Positions 23,390-31,494 of a stretch of 64,000 nucleotides of DNA are shown here, in pieces. The number at the start of each line of letters is the position of its first letter. The stretch's first letter is position 1. Source of the DNA: RUG14871 sp045539425 (GTDB lineage: Bacteria; Bacillota_I; Bacilli_A; Erysipelotrichales; Erysipelotrichaceae). The notes beneath the pieces were generated by a model. It was not told the DNA's origin and searched no databases. It worked only from the letters and a program-made list of their open reading frames with translations. Location: contig JAZQFH010000030.1 in assembly GCA_045539425.1 (NCBI GenBank), forward strand, positions 1 to 64,000, written 5' to 3'. A program made the translations under genes and the position numbers.

Positions 23390-24403
23390 TTAATCGTGAA
23401 TGCCGTCCGGATTCTTTGAAGCGAAGTTCCATAAGTCACGGCACATATCATCGATGTCGTAGCGTGCCGTAAAGTGCAGGATCTCTCCGGCTTTGTGTGT
23501 ATCCGCATAACATTCGGCAATATCGCCGTCTCTGCGCGGGAAGATCTTGAACGGGATCTTGACCTTGCTATTACGTTCGAATGCACTCTTGACTTCCAGA
23601 ACGGAATAGCCGACGCCTCTGCCGAGGTTGAAGGTTTCCACTCCTTCATGCTCATCCAGATAATGCAGCGCGAGTAAGTGGCCGTTGGCCAGATCGACGA
23701 CATGGATGTAATCGCGTACACCCGTTCCGTCAACCGTATTGTAGTCATTGCCCCAGACTCTGAGGTAATCTCTTTTTCCCGTGGCAACCTGAGCGATATA
23801 CGGTAACAGGTTGTTCGGAATGCCGTTCGGGGTTTCCCCGATCAGTCCGGACGGATGGGCTCCGATCGGATTGAAGTAACGTAAGAGACATACGCGCAGC
23901 TGAGGATCCGCATGGGCGGCATCGCGTAAGATCTGCTCGATATAGAGTTTGGTGGTACCGTACGGGTTTGTGGTATGCAGCTCGGCTGTCTCCTTGATCG
24001 GGACTTCCTTCGGATCGCCGTATACTGTTGCGCTGGAGGAGAAGACGATCTTCTTCACGTTATGTGCTCTCATCTCTTCGAGTAAGACCAGCGTTCCATA
24101 AATATTGTTGTCATAGTATTCCAGCGGTTTTTCCACGGACTCACCGACCGCTTTGAGGCCGGCAAAATGAATGACGGAATCGATCTGATTCTCTTCAAAA
24201 ACAGCTTTCATGGCCGCATGATCGCGGATATCGGCTTCATAGAACTTTGGAAGCGTTCCCGTGATCGTCTCAATCCGTTTGAGTACTTCCTTAGAGGAGT
24301 TATAGAGATTGTCAACGATGACAACATCGTAGCCGTGTTCAAGCAGTTCAACAACTGTATGGGAACCAATATAACCTGTTCCGCCGGTAACTAATACTTG
24401 CAT
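23390..24403 (-). CDS. galE: UDP-glucose 4-epimerase
   Basis: An NAD-dependent short-chain dehydrogenase-type epimerase that interconverts UDP-glucose and UDP-galactose. The 337 residues show GGTGYIGSHT (7-16) for NAD binding and the YGTTK catalytic Tyr-x3-Lys (about 149-153), with the FNLGRGVGYSVLEV region further on. No galK or galT is nearby. It follows rseP by 29 bases without a terminator, so it is probably read with uppS-cdsA-dxr-rseP and may supply UDP-galactose for surface glycans. Confidence 0.95.
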   Translation of the reverse strand: MQVLVTGGTGYIGSHTVVELLEHGYDVVIVDNLYNSSKEVLKRIETITGTLPKFYEADIRDHAAMKAVFEENQIDSVIHFAGLKAVGESVEKPLEYYDNNIYGTLVLLEEMRAHNVKKIVFSSSATVYGDPKEVPIKETAELHTTNPYGTTKLYIEQILRDAAHADPQLRVCLLRYFNPIGAHPSGLIGETPNGIPNNLLPYIAQVATGKRDYLRVWGNDYNTVDGTGVRDYIHVVDLANGHLLALHYLDEHEGVETFNLGRGVGYSVLEVKSAFERNSKVKIPFKIFPRRDGDIAECYADTHKAGEILHFTARYDIDDMCRDLWNFASKNPDGIHD

Positions 24404-24432
24404 GTGTGTTCACCCCATTTAGTAGTTCAAAG

Positions 24433-25500
24433 TTAATGTATCAACTTCGAAATATCATTATACATGACAAACGCGAATAAAAGGAAGACCAGAATTAAAC
24501 TTCCGTACATCAGGATATTCTCCAGCCGTTTATCCACCGGACGGCCGAGAATGATTTCCGCCAGCGTGAGAACGACTCTTCCTCCGTCAAAGAGCGGAAT
24601 CGGAAGCAGGTTAAATATGCCGACGTTCAGGGAAATCAGAGCCCAGATATTAATGAAGTAGAGCAGTCCTTCCTTGAAGCTTGTCGCCTGCGACATGACA
24701 TCATCCGTCGCCTGATAGATTCCGATCGGACCGGAGAGCTGTTCCAGTCCCCTGCCCATGACCAGATTGCGAAGTGAAGTATAGATATCCTTCATCATCG
24801 ATACGGAATACTTGAATCCGTAAAGCGGTGCGTTGTACCACTTCACTTCTTTTCGTATGATATCCCCCATCGTAACCCCGAGATAATAGCGGTTTGCTTC
24901 CGCATCATAAATCGGATCAATAACGGCTTCAAATGTGGTTTCGCCGCGCTGTACTTCGCACGTTACTTTGCCGTGATAAATCTGAACGTAATTGCCGATC
25001 TCATCAAAGGTGACCGGATAGACCGTGACGCCGTTTTCAAATGTCATCTTGGTGATCTTATCGCCTGCCGCCAAACCTGCCGCTTCTGCCGGCATTCCGG
25101 CGCTGACAGAGGCGATTGTCGTATCCGGGTATTCCGGATAGCTGCCGATCATTAAGAAGAGTGATGAGAACAGAATGAGTGCCAGAACGACATTCATGCA
25201 GATCCCCGCCAGCATGACGACGATCCGCTTCCCCGGCTTTAAGCCGCTGAGCTGACGCTCTCTCGGGATTTCCGTATCTTCTTCCAGTTCTTCTTCCCCT
25301 GCCATCTTCACATATCCGCCAAGCGGGAACGCACGCAGGGAGTATTCCGTTTCCTTGCCTTTTTTTGAAAAGATCTTCGGTCCCATGCCAATGGAGTATT
25401 CATGGCAGTAGACATTGAACATCTTGGCCGTAACTAAGTGGCCGAATTCATGGATGGCAACCGTCAGCCCCATGATCAGAATAAAATAGATGACTGACAA
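24433..25500 (-). CDS. rseP: Site-2 membrane protease RseP
   Basis: A zinc intramembrane protease that cleaves anti-sigma factors or signal peptide remnants. The 355 residues include HEFGH (17-21), a central PDZ domain (roughly 115-200), and the second metal motif NLLPIPLFDGG near residue 300, with Phe where Leu is usual. Four membrane segments are expected. It starts with TTG at 25500, supported by AGAGGATAACA upstream, 2 bases after the dxr stop. The position after dxr is the common Gram-positive arrangement. Confidence 0.94.
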   Translation of the reverse strand: MSVIYFILIMGLTVAIHEFGHLVTAKMFNVYCHEYSIGMGPKIFSKKGKETEYSLRAFPLGGYVKMAGEEELEEDTEIPRERQLSGLKPGKRIVVMLAGICMNVVLALILFSSLFLMIGSYPEYPDTTIASVSAGMPAEAAGLAAGDKITKMTFENGVTVYPVTFDEIGNYVQIYHGKVTCEVQRGETTFEAVIDPIYDAEANRYYLGVTMGDIIRKEVKWYNAPLYGFKYSVSMMKDIYTSLRNLVMGRGLEQLSGPIGIYQATDDVMSQATSFKEGLLYFINIWALISLNVGIFNLLPIPLFDGGRVVLTLAEIILGRPVDKRLENILMYGSLILVFLLFAFVMYNDISKLIH

Positions 25501-25502
25501 TG

Positions 25503-26645
25503 TTATCCTCTCCTTTCCAGTACATAGTCTCTGGCTTTTCTGTCGTAATAAATCAGATCATCCAGAGTGATTTTTTCCTTATATTCGAATGCCATACAGG
25601 CACCCTTGACAAGCGTCTCGATCTCAAGGAAGGAGATTTTGTCATTCAGGAAGAGACGGACCGCCTCTTCATTGGCCGCATTCATGATGCACGGCATATT
25701 CCCGCCCATGCGTCCCATGTTGTATGCCAGCTCCAGTAACGGATATCTGCCGAAATTCGGCTTCTCAAAATGGAGCGTGCCGATCTCGGTGATGTCAAAC
25801 GGTGTTTCGTTTAAAACTTCTCTATTCGGATACATCAAGGCATACTGAATCGGCAGACGCATATCCGGTGAACCGAGCTGTGCAATGATGGCGCCGTCAT
25901 TGTATTCCACCATGGAATGAATAACGCTTTCCTTATGCATCACAACATCGATATCATCATAGTCCACATTGAACAGATAATGGGCTTCAATGACTTCAAA
26001 TCCCTTATTCATCATCGTTGCGGAGTCAATGGTGATCTTCGCACCCATCGACCAGTTCGGATGCTTCAAAGCCTGCTCCTTGGTTACATCTTTCAGTTCT
26101 TCCCTGCTCTTATCGCGGAAAGAACCGCCGCTTGCCGTAATAAGCAAGCGCTTGACCTGTTTCATCTTATTGCCGCGCAGACACTGCAGGATAGCGGAAT
26201 GTTCCGAGTCGATCGGGACAATGGAGACACCGTTCTTTTGACATGCCTCTTTTACCAGTTCCCCCGCAACAACCAGCGTTTCCTTATTGGCAAGACAGAT
26301 TTCCTTTTTCGCTTCAATGGCACACAGCGTCGGTTTCATGCCGACAAAGCCAACCAAAGCGTTCAGGATGACGTCCGCTTCTTCATAAGCGGCGACTTTT
26401 AAAAGTCCCTCTTCCCCGAAGACGAATTCCATGTCGTTATACATCTGGGAGAGATGATAGGCATCCCTGCCTTCCGCCACGCAGACAAGTTTCGGATGAA
26501 TCTTCTTAAGAAGGTCCATCAATATTTCCGTGCGGTGTCCGCAGCTGACAGCGACGACTTCAAATTCATCGGGATGTTGCAGACAGACATCCACGCTCTG
26601 GGTACCGATCGAACCGGTGACCCCTAAGATTGCTACACGTTTCAT
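25503..26645 (-). CDS. dxr: 1-deoxy-D-xylulose 5-phosphate reductoisomerase
   Basis: The first committed enzyme of the MEP isoprenoid pathway, converting DXP to MEP with NADPH. The 380 residues contain GVTGSIGTQSVDV (8-20), the substrate/metal motif IDSEHSA, ASGGSFRD, and MHKESVIHSMVEY. The ATG overlaps the cdsA stop as ATGA. It feeds isopentenyl diphosphate to the uppS product of the same operon. Confidence 0.97.
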   Translation of the reverse strand: MKRVAILGVTGSIGTQSVDVCLQHPDEFEVVAVSCGHRTEILMDLLKKIHPKLVCVAEGRDAYHLSQMYNDMEFVFGEEGLLKVAAYEEADVILNALVGFVGMKPTLCAIEAKKEICLANKETLVVAGELVKEACQKNGVSIVPIDSEHSAILQCLRGNKMKQVKRLLITASGGSFRDKSREELKDVTKEQALKHPNWSMGAKITIDSATMMNKGFEVIEAHYLFNVDYDDIDVVMHKESVIHSMVEYNDGAIIAQLGSPDMRLPIQYALMYPNREVLNETPFDITEIGTLHFEKPNFGRYPLLELAYNMGRMGGNMPCIMNAANEEAVRLFLNDKISFLEIETLVKGACMAFEYKEKITLDDLIYYDRKARDYVLERRG

Positions 26646-27403
26646 AAAACTCCTAATAAGATATTCATTGCGACCAGCGCAAAGATCAGTGAATCAACCC
26701 GATCCAGCATTCCGCCATGTCCCGGGAAGATATTGGAAAAGTCCTTGATTCCGTAATAACGCTTCACGGAAGAGAACGCGAGATCTCCAAGCTGTGAAAT
26801 CAGAGGAATCGTTAACGATGCCGTAATAACCAGCAGTTTGGAATAGGACGTGAAGAAAAGCCCGCAGATTAGTCCGCCAAGAGCTCCCACAAGATATCCA
26901 CAGATAAAGCCTTCCACGGTCTTTTTCGGAGAGATGCGTTCATTCAGTTTATGCTTGCCAAATTTCATTCCGCCCAAAAGCGCAAAACTGTCGGCCAGAT
27001 AGCACAGCAGTAAGACAAAGAGCGTTTCCGCAAAGCCGTGCGAGCGGACGCTCACAAAGCACTCAAGTCCTGTTGTCAATAGACGGTACATTAGAAACAG
27101 GAAACTGATTTTGGAAAGATCGTACTTCTCTACATTTACGTTTAGAGCAAATAATAGAACGATCAAGAGTGCGCTGAGCGAAAAGTCATATGCTCTGAGA
27201 TAGATGGAAACCATCGTGACAAGAAAGAGGATTGCCGTAAAGAGATAGAGCTCCTTCTTCTCATCCGTAACACATTTGACGTATTCATATGTGCCCAGTA
27301 AGGCGACAGCACCCAATAATACATTCAGTAACATTCCGCCGTAAACAAGCGGCGGTACGGCAATAAGAATAAGTACCGCAGCGGTGATCAGTCTCTGTTT
27401 CAT
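26642..27403 (-). CDS. cdsA: Phosphatidate cytidylyltransferase
   Basis: A membrane enzyme forming CDP-diacylglycerol from phosphatidate and CTP. The 253 residues have 7-8 hydrophobic segments and the C-terminal family signature SVKRYYGIKDFSNIFPGHGG followed by MLDRVDS. ATGA overlaps link it to uppS upstream and dxr downstream. Confidence 0.96.
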   Translation of the reverse strand: MKQRLITAAVLILIAVPPLVYGGMLLNVLLGAVALLGTYEYVKCVTDEKKELYLFTAILFLVTMVSIYLRAYDFSLSALLIVLLFALNVNVEKYDLSKISFLFLMYRLLTTGLECFVSVRSHGFAETLFVLLLCYLADSFALLGGMKFGKHKLNERISPKKTVEGFICGYLVGALGGLICGLFFTSYSKLLVITASLTIPLISQLGDLAFSSVKRYYGIKDFSNIFPGHGGMLDRVDSLIFALVAMNILLGVL

Positions 27404-28110
27404 GCCTTGACACCTCCATATCTGCGGTCTCTTTTTGTAAAGTCACGGATACATTCCTCAAACTGGTCCTGTGTGAATTCCGGCCACGGGGTATCCACAA
27501 ACATGAATTCGGAGTATGCCATCTCCCATAAGAGGAAATTGCTGATGCGCTGCTCTCCGCTGGTGCGGATCATCAGATCAACATCCGGATACTCCCCGCC
27601 CATAAGATACTGCTTGAATTCCTCTTCCGTCAGATCGTTAGAACGGATTCCCTGCTGTACATCCTGTGCATATTTCTGCGCAGCAAGTACGATTTCCCGC
27701 TTTCCTCCGTAATTGAAGGCAAAGTTCAGAATCATGCCTGTATTGACCGAAGTCTCTGAGATTGCTCTCTCCAGTACTTCACGGGTATCCGCTGGGACAT
27801 GTTCCCATTCCCCGATCATGCGGATGCGGATATTCTTTTCCATCAGTTCCTTCATGAATTTCTTGAAGAATATTTCCGGCAGCTTCATAAGAAAGCTGAC
27901 TTCCTCCAGCGGACGTTTCCAGTTTTCCGTGGAGAATGCGTATAACGTAAGAACTTCAATGCCGAGATCATTCGCACGGATCGCAATGTTTCTGACATTT
28001 TCGACACCGATCGTATGTCCGAACGTGCGTTCCCGGTTCTGTTTCTTTGCCCAGCGTCCGTTGCCGTCCATAATGATGGCAACGTGTCTGCAGCTCTGAT
28101 TCGGTTCCAT
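27400..28110 (-). CDS. uppS: Undecaprenyl diphosphate synthase (cis-prenyltransferase)
   Basis: It condenses eight isopentenyl units onto farnesyl diphosphate to give the C55 carrier lipid of cell-wall synthesis. The 236 residues begin near the active site: IIMDGNGRWAKK with the catalytic Asp, then TLYAFSTENWKRP, and RTSGEQRISNFLLW near the end. The start at 28110 (MEPNQSC) is preferred because GGAAGGA is about 8 bases upstream; in-frame ATG codons at 28116 and 28158 are less well placed. It is first in uppS-cdsA-dxr-rseP-galE and has its own promoter and a 5' hairpin. Confidence 0.95.
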   Translation of the reverse strand: MEPNQSCRHVAIIMDGNGRWAKKQNRERTFGHTIGVENVRNIAIRANDLGIEVLTLYAFSTENWKRPLEEVSFLMKLPEIFFKKFMKELMEKNIRIRMIGEWEHVPADTREVLERAISETSVNTGMILNFAFNYGGKREIVLAAQKYAQDVQQGIRSNDLTEEEFKQYLMGGEYPDVDLMIRTSGEQRISNFLLWEMAYSEFMFVDTPWPEFTQDQFEECIRDFTKRDRRYGGVKA

Positions 28111-28124
28111 AAACATCTTCCTTC

Positions 28125-28148
28125 CATAAGGGTCTTTTTTTACCCTTA
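28125..28148 (-). promoter_or_regulatory. 5' hairpin of the uppS transcript
   Basis: Perfect 8-bp inverted repeat ATAAGGGT / ACCCTTAT around an A-rich 8-base loop. It starts at the predicted transcription start and ends just before the GGAAGG ribosome binding site. There is no T-tract, so it is not a terminator. Confidence 0.6.
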
Positions 28149-28153
28149 TGATT

Positions 28154-28181
28154 ATCATACCACAAATATGTTATCCTACAA
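28154..28181 (-). promoter_or_regulatory. Promoter of the uppS operon
   Basis: TTGTAG (28176-28181) and TATGAT (28154-28159) are 16 bases apart, with TG one base before the -10 box (extended -10). Confidence 0.72.
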
Positions 28182-28199
28182 ACGCAGAAACCAACCGTC

Positions 28200-28222
28200 A
28201 AAAAAAGGAACCTTGCGGTTCC
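28200..28222 (-). terminator. Terminator of pyrH-frr
   Basis: Stem GGAACC / GGTTCC with loop GCAA, followed by seven T on the minus strand. Confidence 0.9.
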
Positions 28223-28249
28223 CTGATTGTGTGTTGTTTTGATTTTAGA

Positions 28250-28801
28250 TTAGATCTTCATGATCTCGTCGGCTTTTTCCTTGCACATGACATCTAACTT
28301 CTTGATGTAGTCATCCGTCAGCTTCTGGACCTGATCGAGTGTATCCTTTTCCAGATCTTCCGTCAGTTCCTTGTCTTTCTTAATGGCGTCATTGATGTCA
28401 CGGCGGATATTACGGATCGTAACCTTGGCTTCTTCCAGCGTCTTGCCGAGTCCCTTGACTGTCTGCTTTCTCACATCTTCCGTCATGATAGGAACATTGA
28501 TGCGGATGCATGTACCGTCGTTCTGCGGTGTCAGATTCAGATTCGCGGCATAGATTGCCTTTTCGATATTCTTTAAGGAAGATGGGTCATATGGTTTAAC
28601 CAAAAGCTGTTTGCCTTCGACAACGCTTAAAGAAGCAATCTGGTTTAATGGAGTCGGAGCTCCATAGTAGTCGACTTCTACCGGGTCCAGCATGGAGACA
28701 TTGGCACGGCCGGTTCTGACCTGACGTAACGCGTTATCAAAAGCGTTTCTGGATTTCTCCATCTTTTCCTCACATAACTCTAAATAATATTCCTGTTCCA
28801 T
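28250..28801 (-). CDS. frr: Ribosome recycling factor
   Basis: RRF splits post-termination ribosomes with EF-G. The 183 residues are of standard length and carry the conserved VRTGRANVSMLDPVEVDYYG segment (about 28-48) and the C-terminal helix with RRDINDAIKKDKE. AGGAG precedes the ATG. It follows pyrH by 4 bases. Confidence 0.97.
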   Translation of the reverse strand: MEQEYYLELCEEKMEKSRNAFDNALRQVRTGRANVSMLDPVEVDYYGAPTPLNQIASLSVVEGKQLLVKPYDPSSLKNIEKAIYAANLNLTPQNDGTCIRINVPIMTEDVRKQTVKGLGKTLEEAKVTIRNIRRDINDAIKKDKELTEDLEKDTLDQVQKLTDDYIKKLDVMCKEKADEIMKI

Positions 28802-28805
28802 ACAT

Positions 28806-29513
28806 TTACTCCTTTACGATTCTTGTACCTACGGCTGTACCGAGAACTGCATTGCGGATATTATGTTCGACACTCATATCGAACACAAACGATTCCATAT
28901 TGGCCTGCTGGCACATACTGATACCGGTCAGGTCAATGACATTCAGATTCTTTACGAGTACATCCTTATATGTAAGTATATCATACTTTACGGCTGTTTT
29001 ATCAATATTCGGATCTGCGGAATAGACACCGTCCACACCGTGTTTCGCCATTAAGATCACGTCTGCCTTGATCTCGGCGGCTCTTAATGCCGCACAGGTA
29101 TCCGTCGAGAAATACGGATTGCCGACGCCGCATCCGAAGACGACGATCTCATTGTTTTCCAGGTGGGCAATCGCCTTTTCGGCATCTGCCAGTTCAGCGA
29201 TCTTATTCATTTCGATCGCACTCATGACGACCGCTTTCATGCCGGCATTGCTTAAGGCATTCTTCAAGGAGAGTGCATTCATCATCGTGCCGAGCATGCC
29301 GATGTTATCGGCAATGCAGCGGTCCATCTTCATCTCCTGGGCAAACTTGCCGCGTAAGAGATTTCCCCCGCCGACAACGATTCCGATCTGGACTCCCATA
29401 TCGTAAACTTCCTTGATTTCCTGAGCTGTTCTTTCCAGAACTTCCGGATCAATGGCCTTTCCTTTGGAACCTAACGCTTCTCCGCTGAGTTTAAGTAATA
29501 TTCTATGGTACAT
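28806..29513 (-). CDS. pyrH: Uridylate kinase
   Basis: A hexameric amino acid kinase-fold enzyme phosphorylating UMP. The 235 residues show LLKLSGEALG at the N-terminus, VVGGGNLLRG (about 47-56) and DGVYSADPNIDKTAV. GGAGG lies upstream of the ATG and a consensus promoter is present. It is the first gene of pyrH-frr, here split from rpsB-tsf by a LicT-type gene. Confidence 0.97.
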   Translation of the reverse strand: MYHRILLKLSGEALGSKGKAIDPEVLERTAQEIKEVYDMGVQIGIVVGGGNLLRGKFAQEMKMDRCIADNIGMLGTMMNALSLKNALSNAGMKAVVMSAIEMNKIAELADAEKAIAHLENNEIVVFGCGVGNPYFSTDTCAALRAAEIKADVILMAKHGVDGVYSADPNIDKTAVKYDILTYKDVLVKNLNVIDLTGISMCQQANMESFVFDMSVEHNIRNAVLGTAVGTRIVKE

Positions 29514-29546
29514 ATAACCTCCATCCGTTTCATTTTTACTAAACCT

Positions 29547-29575
29547 ATTATAATGGATTCAACCGTCTTTTTAAA
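29547..29575 (-). promoter_or_regulatory. Promoter of pyrH-frr
   Basis: TTTAAA (29570-29575) and TATAAT (29547-29552) with a 17-base spacer on the minus strand. Confidence 0.65.
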
Positions 29576-29603
29576 TACGGAAAAGGCGTCATCTCGACGC
29601 CTT
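29575..29603 (-). terminator. Terminator of the licT-like gene
   Basis: Stem AAGGCGTC / GACGCCTT with loop GAGAT, followed by a T-rich stretch that overlaps the pyrH -35 box. Confidence 0.8.
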
Positions 29604-29613
29604 GGGTTACTGA

Positions 29614-30435
29614 TTATTCGGCGCGGGTAACAAGCCGGTTAATATGGATTGCCAGATAGAGCCTTTCCTCATCATTCAGATCAAATCCCGTTTTCATAAA
29701 CAGATACTCGCCAAGCGACTGGGCACACGCCACGCTTTCCGGATAGCTCTGTTTCAGCTGCTCATACAGATCCTGATTCTGCGTGACGATCTGCTCGCGG
29801 ATCGTCATACGGCGTATCAGATAATCAAGATGGGTCACAAAGCGGCTGTAATTGAAGCTGTCCCGGTCAATATGGAGAGAAAAGCAATCCTCAATGATTT
29901 CGGTACACTCTTCGCACATGGCTGCCGTATCCAGCTTTTCCACTTTGCTCTGATCGATCCGGTCATTGATAAAATGAAGTGCCAGGGTTCCCGCTTCCAT
30001 CGGCGGAAGTTTGACCCCGGTCATTTTCTGAATGATGCCGAGGGACTTCTTGGCCAGATTCATCTCCTTCGGATACAGCATCCGCAGATCCTGTATCAGC
30101 GGCTGTGCCAGGTAGATATTGGAATCCTTGCGCTGAATGGCAAACTGCAGATGGTCTGCCAAGGCAATGGCACTTGAGGATGGATAGACGTACTGAAGCT
30201 GATCGCTTACCATATCCAGAATCGTAATGGCACAGTTGATGATGACGGTCGGAATCGTGCGCAGAATGCCGAAATCCGAATCCTTAATGTTATAGAATGT
30301 GCGGTTGATCTTGCTTAAGGGGATCTCTTCATCGGGACGATAAAAACCGATTCCCTTTCCGAAGACGACAACTTCTCTCCGCTTGGAATCCAGACACAGT
30401 GATACATTATTGTTAATGCTTTTGATCACTTTCAT
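29614..30435 (-). CDS. BglG/LicT-family transcription antiterminator
   Basis: RNA-binding antiterminator controlled by PTS phosphorylation. From the ATG at 30435 (MKVIKSINNNVSLC, 273 residues) it has the CAT RNA-binding domain (about 1-55, with VVVFGKGIGF). PRD1 has ADHLQFA and LALHFIND; PRD2 has FVTHLDYLIRR and YLAIHINR. All four regulatory histidines are visible. No PTS permease, glucosidase or clear RAT RNA target is adjacent. The nearest PTS gene is 24 kb away. The SD is weak (GGGGGAAA, 12 bases), and a perfect promoter lies about 95 bases upstream. Confidence 0.88.
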   Translation of the reverse strand: MKVIKSINNNVSLCLDSKRREVVVFGKGIGFYRPDEEIPLSKINRTFYNIKDSDFGILRTIPTVIINCAITILDMVSDQLQYVYPSSSAIALADHLQFAIQRKDSNIYLAQPLIQDLRMLYPKEMNLAKKSLGIIQKMTGVKLPPMEAGTLALHFINDRIDQSKVEKLDTAAMCEECTEIIEDCFSLHIDRDSFNYSRFVTHLDYLIRRMTIREQIVTQNQDLYEQLKQSYPESVACAQSLGEYLFMKTGFDLNDEERLYLAIHINRLVTRAE

Positions 30436-30528
30436 GAGTTCTGCTTTCCCCCGCAAAAAACATAACTACATTCCAACAACTCGATTATTCCATTTCATCT
30501 AAAAAAGATGAGATACATCTCTCTTTTC

Positions 30529-30557
30529 ATTATAGATTCCCGTGAAATCCGTGTCAA
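30529..30557 (-). promoter_or_regulatory. Strong promoter of the licT-like gene
   Basis: TTGACA (30552-30557) and TATAAT (30529-30534) with a 17-base spacer. Immediately downstream is a small AT-rich hairpin (AAGAGAGATG / CATCTTTTTT) in the 95-base 5' UTR, which could act as an early attenuator; this is not certain. Confidence 0.85.
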
Positions 30558-30575
30558 ACGCAGAAGGATCAAGAC

Positions 30576-30603
30576 AAAAGAAAAAGGACACTTGCGTGTC
30601 CTT
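30576..30603 (-). terminator. Terminator of rpsB-tsf
   Basis: Stem AAGGACAC / GTGTCCTT with loop GCAA, followed by TTTCTTTT. Confidence 0.9.
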
Positions 30604-30610
30604 TCAGAGA

Positions 30611-31492
30611 TTAGAATGCGTTTGCGACTTCTTCTGCGAAGTTCTCTTCGCGTTTTTCCATGCCTTCGCCAACCTGGTAGCGGACAAAGTTCACAACAGA
30701 GGCACCGTTCTCTTTTAAGAACTGACCGACTTTCTTGTCCTGGTCTCTGAAATAGACCTGGTCAACTAAGCAGATTTCCTGTAAGGATTTGCTTAAACGG
30801 CCGTTTAAGATACCCTGTAAAACTTTTTCCGGTTTGCTTGCGAGGGATTCATCGTTCTTGATGATTTCCCACTGGATGGCTTCTTCACGTTTGATGAAGT
30901 CAGCGTCCATGTGATCGCGGTCGATATACTGCGGGTTCATGCTTGCAACCTGCATTGCCATATCTTTCGCAACAGCTTCGTTTCCGCCTTTGACAACAGC
31001 TAATGCGCTGATTGCGCCGCCATTGTGCATGTACTGGCCGAATGCTTCGTCATCGTTCTTTGTAACGATAACGAATCTTCTTAAGCTGATCTTTTCACCG
31101 ATCGTTGCAGTTGCGTTGACGATTTCGTCTGCGACTGTAGCGCCGTTTAATGCTAATGCATTCGCATCATCTAATGTTTTTGCATCACTGTTTAATAATG
31201 CTTCGGTAATACCATCTAATAAAGCCACGAATTTATCATTCTTTGCAACGAAGTCTGTTTCGGAGTTCACTTCGACTAAAACGGCTTTATTTCCGCAGGA
31301 TTTGACTCTGCTTAAGCCTTCCGCAGCGATTCTGCCGGATTTCTTAGCAGCTTTGGAAATACCTTTTTCACGGAGCCAGTCAGTAGCTTTTGCAATGTCG
31401 CCGTCACATTCCGTTAAGGCTTTTTTGCAGTCCATCATTCCGGCGCCTGTTTTATCACGTAATTCTTTGACTAAACTTGCTGTAATCTGCAT
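30611..31492 (-). CDS. tsf: Translation elongation factor Ts
   Basis: The nucleotide exchange factor for EF-Tu. The 293 residues begin with the UBA-like domain and the family signature LRDKTGAGMMDCKKAL (about 11-26), followed by VEVNSETDFVAKN (about 73-85). GAGGAG precedes the ATG 2 bases after rpsB. The gene has a T/A-ending codon bias like other highly expressed genes here. Confidence 0.98.
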   Translation of the reverse strand: MQITASLVKELRDKTGAGMMDCKKALTECDGDIAKATDWLREKGISKAAKKSGRIAAEGLSRVKSCGNKAVLVEVNSETDFVAKNDKFVALLDGITEALLNSDAKTLDDANALALNGATVADEIVNATATIGEKISLRRFVIVTKNDDEAFGQYMHNGGAISALAVVKGGNEAVAKDMAMQVASMNPQYIDRDHMDADFIKREEAIQWEIIKNDESLASKPEKVLQGILNGRLSKSLQEICLVDQVYFRDQDKKVGQFLKENGASVVNFVRYQVGEGMEKREENFAEEVANAF

Positions 31493-31494
31493 GA

